A DNA stretch of 64,000 nt, from positions 1-64,000 of the forward strand of contig NZ_BKZR01000013.1 of assembly GCF_008974225.1 (NCBI RefSeq). Reading direction: 5' to 3'. A program made the translations under genes and the position numbers. The DNA comes from Weizmannia acidilactici (GTDB taxonomy: Bacteria > Bacillota > Bacilli > Bacillales > Bacillaceae_C). This document shows positions 48,938 through 57,626 of the stretch, in pieces. Positions within the stretch are counted from its first letter, which is position 1. Each line of letters starts with the position of its first letter. Below the pieces are notes generated by a model. It was not told where the DNA came from and did no database searches. It worked only from the letters and a program-made list of their open reading frames with translations.

Positions 48938-51565
48938 TTATTTTGCGTCAAACCACGTCGGCCCGTATGCGGAATCGACTTTCAAGGGAACCGACAGCTC
49001 CAGGGCATGCACCATCACATCGGGCACGATTTTTTTCAGCACTTCAATTTCTTCCTCTGGCGCTTCAAAGATCAATTCGTCATGGACTTGCAGCAGCATC
49101 CGCGCTTTCAGGTTTTCCTCTTTCAGCCTTTTCGCCATGTCGATCATCGCTTTTTTAATGATATCCGCGGCGCTCCCCTGGATCGGCGTGTTCATCGCCG
49201 TCCTTTCCGCAAAGCTGCGCAGGTTGAAGTTCCGGCTTGTGATTTCCGGAATGTAGCGCCGGCGTTTCAAAAGCGTTGAAACATAGCCTTTTTGTTTTGC
49301 TTCCGTGACAATTTCATCCATATATTCCTTGACGCGCGGGTAGCTTTTGAAATACCGGTTGATAAATTCGCCCGCTTCCTTCCGCGTAATGCCAAGGTTT
49401 TGCGAAAGTCCATAGTCGCTGATTCCGTATACGATCCCAAAATTGACGGCTTTCGCCTGCCTGCGCATATTCGGCGTTACGTCCTCCGCTTTGACGTGAA
49501 AAACTTCCATCGCCGTTTTCGTGTGAATGTCCATATCTTCCTGGAACGCTTCGATCAGCTTTTCATCGCCTGAAATATGGGCCAGCACACGCAGCTCAAC
49601 CTGCGAATAGTCAGACGAGAAGATGACCCATCCTTCTTCGGACGGCACAAACGCCTGCCGGATTTTCCGACCCTCTTCCAGGCGGATCGGGATGTTTTGC
49701 AAGTTCGGGTCGGTGGAGCTGAGGCGTCCTGTCTGCGTCAGTGCCTGGTTAAACCGCGTATGCACTTTCCCGTCTTCATGCACGACTTTTAACAGCCCTT
49801 CAATATAAGTGGACTGCAGTTTTCCGAGCTGGCGATAATGGAGGATTTCCTTCACAATATCGTGAGCAGGTTCCAGTTTTTCCAGCACATCCGCCGATGT
49901 GGAGTAGCCCGTTTTCGTTTTTTTAATGACCGGAAGCCCCAATTTTTCAAAAAGGATGATGCCGAGCTGCTTCGGCGAATTGATATTGAACGTTGTGCCA
50001 GCCATTTCGTATATTCTCTGCTCAATCTCATGGAGTTTGCTTTTAAATTCTTCGCCCATCTCTTTTAAACGGTTCGTGTCGACTTTTACCCCGGTGTATT
50101 CCATATCCGCCAGAATAAGCGAAAGGGGCAGCTCCAATTGTTCAAACAGCTCAAGTTGCTCATTTTCTTTCAGCGCATCCGTGCACGGGGTTTCAAGGGC
50201 TGCGATCGCTTCCGCTTTGCGGGCAATATGTTCGGCATACACATTTTCTTCCGGCAGCCTCCGTTTTGCCCCCTTTCCGTACACCGCTTCATCCGTTTCA
50301 ACATTTTCGTAGCCGTGCGTTTTTGCAACGGAAGCGAAATCCTCCACCGTATCGGATGGGTTCAGCAGGTAGGAAACGAGCAAAAGATCAAAATCGATGC
50401 CCCTCAGTTCCATGCCGTAACGCCGCAAAGCGACAATCGAGCGTTTTGCATCATATACATGCTTGATTTTTTCGTCATCTTCCACCCATTGTTTAAAAGC
50501 GGTGGAATGCAGAGCATCTTCTGCGCGCAGGAAAAAGAGCCCGTTTTTGTTTTTCAGCCCGAAACCAATGATCTCGCCGGTATGGTAATTCTCATCCAAA
50601 ATTTCCACATAGAAAGAGGAAATATCGGCAAAAAGGCCGTCTGTGATGTCTTCGGCAATGGAAAAAGATATGGATTCTAGCGCGGCTTTTTCTCCCGGCT
50701 GGTCGTCTTCACCCATTTTTTCGAGCATCGACTTAAACCCTAATTCTTGATATAAACGCCGTAATTTCTCCATATCCGCATGCTTGTATTCCGCCTGGCC
50801 GATCGAAATCGTGAGGGGAATGTTTCGGTTGATCGTGGCGAGCTGCTTGCTCATGAGTGCCTGGTCTTTATAGGCTTCAAGTTTTTCCTGTAATTTTTTG
50901 CCGGACACTTCATCGATATGGCTTAACAGCTCTTCCACCGTCGGAAACTGTTTTAACAGCTTGACCGCGGTTTTCTCCCCGATGCCCGGCACGCCCGGGA
51001 TATTATCGGAAGTATCGCCCATCAACCCTTTCATGTCGATGATTTGTTTCGGCGCAAGCCCGTATTTTTCCTGCAGATGTTTCGGCGTATAGGCTTCCAT
51101 ATCGGTAATGCCTTTGCGCGTTATCATGACTGTCGTTTTCGGGGAGGCAAGCTGGGTCAAATCTTTGTCCCCGGAAATAACTGTCACTTCAAACCCTTCT
51201 TCTTCCGCCAATTTCGACATCGTGCCGATAATGTCATCCGCTTCATAATTTTCCAATTCGTACCGTTCGATCCCAAATGCATCGAGCAATTCGCGGATGA
51301 GCGGAAACTGTTCGGAAAGCTCCGGCGGGGTTTTTTGGCGGGTCCCTTTGTATTCGCTGTATGTTTCATGACGGAATGTCGTTTTACCGGCATCGAACGC
51401 CACCAAAATATGCGTCGGCTTTTCTTCTTCCAAAATTTTAGAAAGCATCATTGTAAAGCCGTACACCGCATTTGTATGTATCCCTTTGTCGTTATTTAAA
51501 AGTGGCAAAGCAAAAAATGCCCTGTAGGCGATGCTGTTTCCGTCAATTAAAATCAATTTTTTCAA
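48938..51565 (-). CDS. polA: DNA polymerase I
   Basis: An 875-residue Pol I that fills gaps after excision repair and removes RNA primers. It has an N-terminal 5'-3' exonuclease (LILIDGNSIAYRAFFAL, GDKDLTQLA, MGDTSDNIPGVPGIGEKTAVKL), a middle domain that in Bacillus lacks proofreading residues, and a polymerase domain with motif A SSDYSQVELRVLAHISGD, motif B RRQAKAVNFGIVYG and motif C LLQVHDELIFEAP. I start at TTG (LKKLILIDG) with GGAGG 8 nt upstream. An earlier ATG has no ribosome site. Confidence 0.97.
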   Translation of the reverse strand: MKKLILIDGNSIAYRAFFALPLLNNDKGIHTNAVYGFTMMLSKILEEEKPTHILVAFDAGKTTFRHETYSEYKGTRQKTPPELSEQFPLIRELLDAFGIERYELENYEADDIIGTMSKLAEEEGFEVTVISGDKDLTQLASPKTTVMITRKGITDMEAYTPKHLQEKYGLAPKQIIDMKGLMGDTSDNIPGVPGIGEKTAVKLLKQFPTVEELLSHIDEVSGKKLQEKLEAYKDQALMSKQLATINRNIPLTISIGQAEYKHADMEKLRRLYQELGFKSMLEKMGEDDQPGEKAALESISFSIAEDITDGLFADISSFYVEILDENYHTGEIIGFGLKNKNGLFFLRAEDALHSTAFKQWVEDDEKIKHVYDAKRSIVALRRYGMELRGIDFDLLLVSYLLNPSDTVEDFASVAKTHGYENVETDEAVYGKGAKRRLPEENVYAEHIARKAEAIAALETPCTDALKENEQLELFEQLELPLSLILADMEYTGVKVDTNRLKEMGEEFKSKLHEIEQRIYEMAGTTFNINSPKQLGIILFEKLGLPVIKKTKTGYSTSADVLEKLEPAHDIVKEILHYRQLGKLQSTYIEGLLKVVHEDGKVHTRFNQALTQTGRLSSTDPNLQNIPIRLEEGRKIRQAFVPSEEGWVIFSSDYSQVELRVLAHISGDEKLIEAFQEDMDIHTKTAMEVFHVKAEDVTPNMRRQAKAVNFGIVYGISDYGLSQNLGITRKEAGEFINRYFKSYPRVKEYMDEIVTEAKQKGYVSTLLKRRRYIPEITSRNFNLRSFAERTAMNTPIQGSAADIIKKAMIDMAKRLKEENLKARMLLQVHDELIFEAPEEEIEVLKKIVPDVMVHALELSVPLKVDSAYGPTWFDAK

Positions 51566-51674
51566 AACAAAAACCTCCCAAAAAAGTGGAGAATATACGT
51601 TCATACTCCTTATCCCATTTTAGCATGTTTCCATGAAAACAAAAAACAGCTGCACTTGTTAAGGCGTAAAATGC

Positions 51675-51715
51675 AAAAAAGCCTAAACGGACCAGTACAG
51701 GCCCATTTAGGCTTC
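51675..51715 (-). terminator. citZ-icd-mdh terminator
   Basis: AAGCCTAAA and TTTAGGCTT arms with extra GG/CC pairing and a 12-nt loop, then TTTTTT, about 14 nt past mdh. Confidence 0.9.
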
Positions 51716-51727
51716 ATTCTTTTTTGA

Positions 51728-52660
51728 TTAGTCCAAAACAGCCATGACGTTCTTTACAGAGCCGGCGGATTTATCAAGGGCAGCTTTTTCTTCCTCGGTC
51801 AAATCGAGTTCGATAATTTTTTCAATGCCGTTGCCCCCCAAAATCACCGGCACACCAAGGTAAATACCGTTATAGCCGTATTCGCCTTCGAGATAAGCAA
51901 TCGCCGGCAGGACGCGGCGCTGGTCTTTCACAATCGCTTCAACCATTTCTGCCAAGGATGCCGCCGGCGCATAGTAGGCGCTGCCGTTGCCAAGGAGATT
52001 GACGATTTCGCCACCGCCTTTGCGCGTACGTTCCACTATTCTCTCAAGCCGGTCTTTCGGAATCAATTTTTCAAGCGGGATGCCGCCTGCATACGAATAG
52101 CGGACAAGCGGAACCATATCGTCGCCGTGGCCGCCGAGCACAAAACCGGTGACATCTTTTACGGACAAGTTCAATTCCTGCGCCACAAATGTTCGGAATC
52201 TCGCCGTGTCCAGTACGCCGGATTGGCCGATGACACGGTTTTTCGGGAAGCCGGATTCTTTGAAAACCGTGTAAGTCATGGCGTCAACCGGGTTTGTCAA
52301 AACGATGATCATTGAATTTGGCGAGTATTTCACGACTTCTTTCGTCACGCTTTTCATGATTTTTTGGTTCGTTTGCACAAGGTCTTCGCGGCTCATCCCT
52401 GGTTTGCGCGCGACACCTGCAGTGATGACAACAACCTCGGAATCTTTTGTGTCCTCATAATTGGATGTGCCGGTAATATTTGCGTCAAATCCCTGTACCG
52501 GTGAAGCTTCGAGCATATCCAAAGCTTTCCCTTTCGTCGGATTTTCCATTTGCGGAATATCGACGAGCACCACATCCCCGAGTTCTTTTTGGGCGAGCAA
52601 AAATGCGGTTGTGGCCCCCGTAAATCCCCCGCCAATGACCGAAATTTTTTTCCTCTTCAT
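51728..52660 (-). CDS. mdh: Malate dehydrogenase (NAD)
   Basis: A 310-residue LDH-like malate dehydrogenase. It has the glycine loop SVIGGGFTGATTAF, the acidic residue after strand 2 (VDIP) that selects NAD, substrate arginines in VARKPGMSREDL and VLDTARFRTF, and the catalytic histidine in LGGHGDDMVPLVRY. It oxidises malate to oxaloacetate in the TCA cycle. The ATG follows GGGGGG by 8 nt. It is third in citZ-icd-mdh, 103 nt after icd. Confidence 0.97.
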   Translation of the reverse strand: MKRKKISVIGGGFTGATTAFLLAQKELGDVVLVDIPQMENPTKGKALDMLEASPVQGFDANITGTSNYEDTKDSEVVVITAGVARKPGMSREDLVQTNQKIMKSVTKEVVKYSPNSMIIVLTNPVDAMTYTVFKESGFPKNRVIGQSGVLDTARFRTFVAQELNLSVKDVTGFVLGGHGDDMVPLVRYSYAGGIPLEKLIPKDRLERIVERTRKGGGEIVNLLGNGSAYYAPAASLAEMVEAIVKDQRRVLPAIAYLEGEYGYNGIYLGVPVILGGNGIEKIIELDLTEEEKAALDKSAGSVKNVMAVLD

Positions 52661-52763
52661 CAAGATGGCCCCCCTTGTTTTAATGTAAACTGGCTATTCA
52701 AAGAGCAGTCTATTGCATGCATTCAGTGAATTCTTCATCCCGCGCTTTTCATTTTGGGCGGTG

Positions 52764-54038
52764 TTATTCCGCCATGTTTTTGATCAACTCATCCCCGAAT
52801 TCAGAGCATTTAACTTCTTTTGCCCCTTCCATTAGGCGGGCAAAGTCGTAAGTGACCACTTTGGAAGCAATCGTTTTTTCCATTGATTGGATAATTCGTT
52901 TTGCCGCTTCATTCCAGCCCAAATGTTCAAGCATCAATACGCCCGACAAGATGACGGATGAAGGGTTGACTTTATCCAGTCCCGCATATTTCGGCGCAGT
53001 GCCGTGGGTCGCTTCAAAAATTGCATGGCCGGTTTCGTAGTTGATGTTTGCCCCCGGCGCAATGCCGATGCCGCCGACCTGTGCAGCAAGCGCGTCGGAA
53101 ATATAGTCGCCGTTTAAGTTCATCGTAGCAACGACATCAAATTCACGTGGACGCGTTAAAATCTGCTGCAGGAAAATATCGGCGATCGCGTCTTTGATAA
53201 TGATTTTTCCGTTTGCTTCCGCTTCTTTCTGTGCCTGGTTCGCGGCTTCAACCCCTTTTTCTTCTTTAATGCGGTCGTATTCGGCCCATGTAAATACTTT
53301 ATCGCCGAATTCCCTTTCCGCCAGTTCGTAGCCCCAATTTTTAAACGCGCCTTCCGTAAATTTCATGATATTGCCTTTATGTACAAGCGTAACGGATTTC
53401 CGGCCTTCTTTAATGGCATAATTAATTGCGGCGCGCACGAGACGTTCCGTACCTTCTTTTGAAACCGGTTTGATCCCGATTCCGGATGTTTCAGGAAAGC
53501 GGATTTTATTTACGCCCATCTCATTTCGCAAAAATTCGATGACTTTCTTCACTTCAGGCGTGCCTTCCTTGTATTCGATCCCTGCGTATATGTCTTCCGT
53601 GTTTTCCCGGAAAATGACCATATCGGTATCCTGCGGGCGTTTTACCGGAGACGGGACGCCATCAAAATAGCGTACCGGGCGGAGGCAGACAAACAAATCG
53701 AGTTCCTGGCGCAGCGCAACATTTAAAGAGCGGATGCCGCCGCCGACAGGAGTCGTTAACGGGCCCTTAATCGCAATTAAATATTCGCGGATCGTATCAA
53801 GCGTTTCAGCAGGCAGCCATTCGCCCGTTTTGTTGAAAGCTTTTTCTCCTGCATATACTTCTTTCCATACAATTTTCTTTTCGCCTTTATATGCTTTTTC
53901 AACGGCAGCGTCCAGCACGCGCTGTGCAGCCGCCCAAATGTCCGGGCCGGTCCCGTCGCCTTCGATGAACGGGATAATCGGGTTGTTCGGTGTTTTTAAA
54001 ACGCCGTTTTCAACGGTGATCTTTTCTCCTTGTGCCAT
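52764..54038 (-). CDS. icd: Isocitrate dehydrogenase (NADP)
   Basis: A 424-residue homodimeric enzyme converting isocitrate to 2-oxoglutarate with NADPH formation. The substrate loop GGGIRSLNVALRQELDLFVCLRP contains the regulatory-type serine and binding arginines. IIPFIEGDGTGPDIW is at the start, and metal aspartates lie in NLNGDYISDALAAQ. The NADP site is HGTAPKYAG onward. The ATG has GGAGGAG upstream. It follows citZ after a 182-nt gap containing a long GC-rich hairpin. Confidence 0.97.
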   Translation of the reverse strand: MAQGEKITVENGVLKTPNNPIIPFIEGDGTGPDIWAAAQRVLDAAVEKAYKGEKKIVWKEVYAGEKAFNKTGEWLPAETLDTIREYLIAIKGPLTTPVGGGIRSLNVALRQELDLFVCLRPVRYFDGVPSPVKRPQDTDMVIFRENTEDIYAGIEYKEGTPEVKKVIEFLRNEMGVNKIRFPETSGIGIKPVSKEGTERLVRAAINYAIKEGRKSVTLVHKGNIMKFTEGAFKNWGYELAEREFGDKVFTWAEYDRIKEEKGVEAANQAQKEAEANGKIIIKDAIADIFLQQILTRPREFDVVATMNLNGDYISDALAAQVGGIGIAPGANINYETGHAIFEATHGTAPKYAGLDKVNPSSVILSGVLMLEHLGWNEAAKRIIQSMEKTIASKVVTYDFARLMEGAKEVKCSEFGDELIKNMAE

Positions 54039-54100
54039 ATAGAAATCTCCTCCAGTTCCATATCAGGTATATTTCTGTTAATCTTTATTTTCGTGCACGG

Positions 54101-54144
54101 GTGGGCCGGCCCCTCCCGGAAGTACCAGCTGGAGGCCGGCCCAT
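54101..54144 (+). repeat. GC-rich hairpin between citZ and icd
   Basis: Perfect arms GGGCCGGCC and GGCCGGCCC, extended by T-A and G-T pairs, with a 22-nt loop. TCCTTTTT follows only on the plus strand; on the operon (minus) strand there is no T run. So it is probably an mRNA processing or stability element rather than a full terminator for citZ. Confidence 0.7.
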
Positions 54145-54220
54145 CCTTTTTCAGACAGCCGCACTTGTAAGAAAAAGCCCCATCCCCTTAAGAAGCTTTT
54201 AGCAGACGCAAACCATCCGG

Positions 54221-55336
54221 TTAACGGTTTTCGATCGGGATGTATTTTTGCATGCCGGGGCCGACGTATTCCGCACGAGGGCGGATAATCCGGTTATTGG
54301 AGTATTGTTCCAAAATATGGGCAAGCCACCCGGATACGCGGCTGACCGCAAAAATCGGTGTGAACAGATCGTGGTCAATTCCAAGACAATGATAAACAGA
54401 TGCGGAGTAAAAGTCTACATTTGCCGGAATGCCTTTTTCAGTTGTAACGATTTGTTCAATTTTTACCGACATATCGTAATATTCGCGCTGCCCGGTCAGT
54501 TCTGTCAGTTTTTCCGACATTTTTTTCAGGTGCTTCGCGCGCGGGTCACCTTTTCTGTATACGCGGTGTCCGAATCCCATGATTTTTTCTTTATTCATGA
54601 ATTTTTCCTGCAGGTAATCTTCCACTCTATCAATTGATCCGATTTCGGTGAGCATCTTCATGACCTGCTCGTTTGCCCCGCCGTGCAGCGGCCCTTTCAA
54701 TGCGCCGATTGCAGCCGTAACACCGGAATACACATCGGAAAGCGTCGCAACACAAACGCGCGCGGTAAAAGTCGAAGCGTTCAGCTCATGGTCCGCATGC
54801 AGCACAAGCGCTTTGTTGAATGCTTCCACTTCAATATCATCCGGTTCTTTCCCCTTTAACATATACAGGAAATTCGCGGCAAAGCCAAGATCTTTTCGCG
54901 GTGCAACCGGTTCGAGGCCTTTCCTTACCCTTGCAAAGGCCGCGACAATAGCAGGAATCTTAGCCTGCAGGCGGACAGCTTTCCGCATATTCGCTTCCTT
55001 GTCCATCGCATCCGCTTCTTCGTCATAAAGCGCCAGCGCAGAAACAGCGGTACGGAGCGCGGCCATCGGATGGACTTTTTCAATCGGATAGGTTTTAAAG
55101 CTTTCAAGTATTTCTTTCGGCAACTCCATATTTTCCGCCAGCTGTTGCTTCAATTCATCCAGTTCGGCCTGTGTCGGAAGTTTCAAATTCCACAATAAAT
55201 AGATCACTTCTTCGAAACTGGCATTTTCCGCTAAATCATCAATGCTATAGCCGACATATGTAAGCGTGTCATCGATGATCGAGCTGATTGAGGTTTCACT
55301 GGCGACTACCCCTTCTAGACCTCGTGTTGCTGTCAT
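54221..55336 (-). CDS. citZ: Citrate synthase
   Basis: A 371-residue type I citrate synthase, which condenses oxaloacetate and acetyl-CoA. Catalytic residues lie in HADHELNASTFTARV (first His), GPLHGGANEQVM and GFGHRVYRKGDPRAK (His), with the aspartate in NVDFYSASVYHCLGI. R residues near the C-terminus (RVSGWLAHILEQ, RPRAEY) complete the site. The ATG has AAGGAGAAGGAG upstream. It heads citZ-icd-mdh. Its long leader carries a hairpin, and a cre-like site lies upstream, both consistent with catabolite and aconitase-linked control. Confidence 0.97.
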   Translation of the reverse strand: MTATRGLEGVVASETSISSIIDDTLTYVGYSIDDLAENASFEEVIYLLWNLKLPTQAELDELKQQLAENMELPKEILESFKTYPIEKVHPMAALRTAVSALALYDEEADAMDKEANMRKAVRLQAKIPAIVAAFARVRKGLEPVAPRKDLGFAANFLYMLKGKEPDDIEVEAFNKALVLHADHELNASTFTARVCVATLSDVYSGVTAAIGALKGPLHGGANEQVMKMLTEIGSIDRVEDYLQEKFMNKEKIMGFGHRVYRKGDPRAKHLKKMSEKLTELTGQREYYDMSVKIEQIVTTEKGIPANVDFYSASVYHCLGIDHDLFTPIFAVSRVSGWLAHILEQYSNNRIIRPRAEYVGPGMQKYIPIENR

Positions 55337-55418
55337 GGTTATCTCTCCTTCTCCTTACGGTAGTTTTCCCCATCTCTAACGTAAATAAGTTGAATTTGGT
55401 TTATACGTTGTTTCTGCG

Positions 55419-55445
55419 AAAAACAATCGACAAAAAATCGATTGT
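55419..55445 (-). promoter_or_regulatory. Stem-loop in the citZ leader
   Basis: ACAATCGA and TCGATTGT form a perfect 8-bp stem with a T-rich loop, followed by TTTT on the minus strand. It lies roughly 25-50 nt into the predicted transcript. It could be an attenuator or a protein-binding RNA; aconitase binds the citZ leader in B. subtilis. Confidence 0.6.
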
Positions 55446-55477
55446 GCCCCGGCACCATGCAAGCGATCACATATCCT

Positions 55478-55505
55478 ATTATAATATAATATTTATATTT
55501 GTCTA
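55478..55505 (-). promoter_or_regulatory. Sigma-A promoter of citZ
   Basis: TAGACA, 16-nt spacer, TATAAT on the minus strand, about 140 nt before the citZ ATG. Confidence 0.65.
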
Positions 55506-55519
55506 TTTTTTGTCGTTCT

Positions 55520-55533
55520 TGTTCTCGCTTACA
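55520..55533 (-). promoter_or_regulatory. Candidate cre site (CcpA) upstream of citZ
   Basis: TGTAAGCGAGAACA on the minus strand fits the cre consensus TGWAANCGNTNWCA with one mismatch. It lies 15 nt upstream of the -35. citZ is catabolite repressed in B. subtilis. Confidence 0.6.
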
Positions 55534-55649
55534 TGAATTATTATAAACAATTTTCTTACATATTTGTACAAAAAATAGACAAAAACAGCTAGGAATTTTC
55601 TCTTTTAGTATAGCGCTTTCATTATTTGGGTGACAATCATTTTGTTTTG

Positions 55650-55740
55650 ACATGATCCAGTATCCGAATTTGCGAGGCTCCTGCGGACAAAGCGGTGCTT
55701 ACGGTAAGAGGCGGCGTGCGGGGGGATCCGGGTGAATTCC
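55650..55740 (+). repeat. Dispersed GC-rich repeat, copy C
   Basis: A shorter, more diverged copy with GATCCAGTATCCGAATTTG, then GGCTCCTGCGGACAAAGCGG and a GGCGGCGTGCGGGG core. It lies between the ytwI terminator and the citZ upstream region. The rest of this 471-nt gap is AT-rich and holds the citZ control sites. Confidence 0.45.
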
Positions 55741-55774
55741 ACAAATAGCCTACTTTTATAACCGCGCTGAAAGT

Positions 55775-55803
55775 CAAAGCCCGCAGATTTCTCCTGCAGG
55801 CTT
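55775..55803 (-). terminator. ytwI terminator
   Basis: AGCcTGCAG and CTGCgGGCT arms with a 7-nt loop and a short T run, directly after the ytwI stop. Confidence 0.6.
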
Positions 55804-55807
55804 CCAC

Positions 55808-56275
55808 TTAAAAACTGTTTGAGACCCATTCGACGATTTTCATTGCCATATACGCAATCCCCGCCCCGATCAGCGGGCCGACAGCAACCCCATTAAACAG
55901 CGAAACGGCGAGAATGGTGCCGAGCACGAGCGCCGTCGTAATCTGGGGGTCACTGGACAGCAGGGTAATGCCGTTTTTTGCCAATAGTGCCACCACAACA
56001 CCAGATGCGAGCGCAATCCAGGCGTAAGGAGATTTTAATGATTCATATAAATCTTTAAATCCGATCTGACCGGCTGCGATCGGCGCCAGGACGGCAATGG
56101 TGATAATAGTTACGCCCCAGTTGATCCCTTTTGACTGGATCGCGGAAAAAATTTTGGCATCAAGCCCCGCAACTTTTAAGACAAGCAGAACAGCAATGGA
56201 AATCATCAAAGACTGGTTTTTTGCAACAAAACCAATCGCAAGCAGCATCAGCAAAAATAAATACGGCTGGTACAA
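55808..56275 (-). CDS. ytwI: DUF441 membrane protein (YtwI)
   Basis: A 155-residue protein with four or five hydrophobic helices, typical of DUF441/UPF0756. Landmarks are GFVAKNQSLMISIAVLLVLK, GINWGVTIITIAVLAPIA, LLSSDPQITTALVLGTI and GVAVGPLIGAGIAYM. It is conserved beside citZ in Bacillus but no function is known to me. The start is TTG behind GAAGG; spacing is a little long. It is divergent from ytvI. Confidence 0.87.
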   Translation of the reverse strand: MYQPYLFLLMLLAIGFVAKNQSLMISIAVLLVLKVAGLDAKIFSAIQSKGINWGVTIITIAVLAPIAAGQIGFKDLYESLKSPYAWIALASGVVVALLAKNGITLLSSDPQITTALVLGTILAVSLFNGVAVGPLIGAGIAYMAMKIVEWVSNSF

Positions 56276-56451
56276 ATCATTTCAACCTTCTTTCTATATT
56301 TTTTAAAAAATTCCGCAGATAAGCGATTATTTTTCTGAATATTGAGCAAAGATGGAGAAGGGAAGTATTTCAGAAAAAAACTTCTTTTCCTTTGTTTTGC
56401 GGTCGCCACCGTGTAAAATAATAGCATAAACCATTCGTAGGAGGGTCATGA

Positions 56452-57570
56452 TTGAATTCTGTCTACATACACCGGGCGTTTCGGGGCCTCTTTGTTGCCT
56501 TGTGCATTCTCGCCGGAATTTATGCCGTGTATCTGGCCGTGAAGTACGCCTATCCGTTTTTAATTGCGCTTTTTATTGCGCTGCTCATTAATCCGCTTGT
56601 CAATTTCCTTGAAAGAAAGGCAAGGCTTCCGCGCACCCTTGCCGTTATTATATCCCTGATTTTTATTATCGGTGTCTTTGTCGGCATCATTACATTGCTT
56701 GTCGCCGAAATTGTGGCGGGAGCCAATTATTTGGCCGATGTGCTGCCGAAGCATGTCCAAACGCTCGTCAATTATACCGAATCGCTTGTGACCGCCCAGG
56801 TGCTGCCTTTGTACGACCAATTGGCGGGACTGTTTAAAAATCTTGACGCAGGCCAGCAGGAAACGATAGTGCAAAACATCCAAACTGCCGGCCAGAAAAT
56901 CGCCTCTTCCGCAGGGGATTTTTTATCGGGGCTGTTTAAAAAACTGCCTGGGCTTGTTTCCTGGATTCCAAATGCGGCAACGGTGCTCATTTTTGCTTTG
57001 CTGGCAACGTTTTTCATCAGCAAAGACTGGAACAGCTTCTCCGAAAAAGGGAAGCTTTTGCTGCCGAAAAAAGCAAGGAGAAGCGGGATCACCGTTTTTT
57101 CCGACCTCAGGAATGCGCTGTTCGGATTTATCCGTGCCGAATTGACGCTCATTTCCATGACGCTCGTGATTGTGCTCATCGGACTTCTGGTTTTGCGGGT
57201 CGACTATGCGATTACAATCGCCCTCGTCTGCGGCATCGTTGATATTTTGCCGTATTTGGGGACGGGAATCGTATTTGTGCCATGGATTATTTACGAATTT
57301 ATTACCGGCAGCATTCCGCTTGCAATCGGGCTTTCGGTCCTTTATATCGTCGTCGTTGTCCAAAGGCAGATCATGGAGCCGAAAATTTTGTCATCCAGCA
57401 TCGGAATGAATCCGCTCGCCACGCTGATTGCGCTGTTTGTCGGCTATAAAATGGTCGGCTTCCTCGGCCTGATCCTCGGTCCTATCACGCTTGTGCTGCT
57501 GACGACGCTGATCCGCGCCCGCGTTTTCCATGATATTTGGAACTATATCATGGGCAAAAAAATCGTGTAG
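56452..57570 (+). CDS. ytvI: Sporulation integral membrane protein YtvI (AI-2E transporter family)
   Basis: A 372-residue polytopic protein of the AI-2E/PerM family. Two N-terminal helices (LFVALCILAGIYAVYLAVKY, FLIALFIALLINPLVNFLER) are followed by an extended soluble stretch with NYTESLVTAQ and LSGLFKKLPGLVSWIP. A C-terminal helical bundle carries VDILPYLGTGIVFVPWIIYE and GLILGPITLVLLTTLI. It is induced in sporulation in B. subtilis; a transported solute is not established. The start is TTG with AGGAGGG upstream. An ATG four bases earlier is out of frame. Confidence 0.9.
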   Translation: MNSVYIHRAFRGLFVALCILAGIYAVYLAVKYAYPFLIALFIALLINPLVNFLERKARLPRTLAVIISLIFIIGVFVGIITLLVAEIVAGANYLADVLPKHVQTLVNYTESLVTAQVLPLYDQLAGLFKNLDAGQQETIVQNIQTAGQKIASSAGDFLSGLFKKLPGLVSWIPNAATVLIFALLATFFISKDWNSFSEKGKLLLPKKARRSGITVFSDLRNALFGFIRAELTLISMTLVIVLIGLLVLRVDYAITIALVCGIVDILPYLGTGIVFVPWIIYEFITGSIPLAIGLSVLYIVVVVQRQIMEPKILSSSIGMNPLATLIALFVGYKMVGFLGLILGPITLVLLTTLIRARVFHDIWNYIMGKKIV

Positions 57571-57618
57571 GCAACAAAAAACCGCAGGGACAGGTGCTGC
57601 CTCTGCGGTTTTTGTTGC
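57571..57618. terminator. Bidirectional terminator between ytvI and pyk
   Basis: GGCAACAAAAACCGCAG and CTGCGGTTTTTGTTGCC-type arms enclose a 14-nt loop, a very long near-perfect stem with T runs both ways between the two convergent genes. Confidence 0.9.
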
Positions 57619-57626
57619 CTTTACCT

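Noticed and set aside
56400..56450. Sigma-E promoter of ytvI
   Set aside because: GCATAAACC resembles part of a -10, but no acceptable -35 lies at the right distance.
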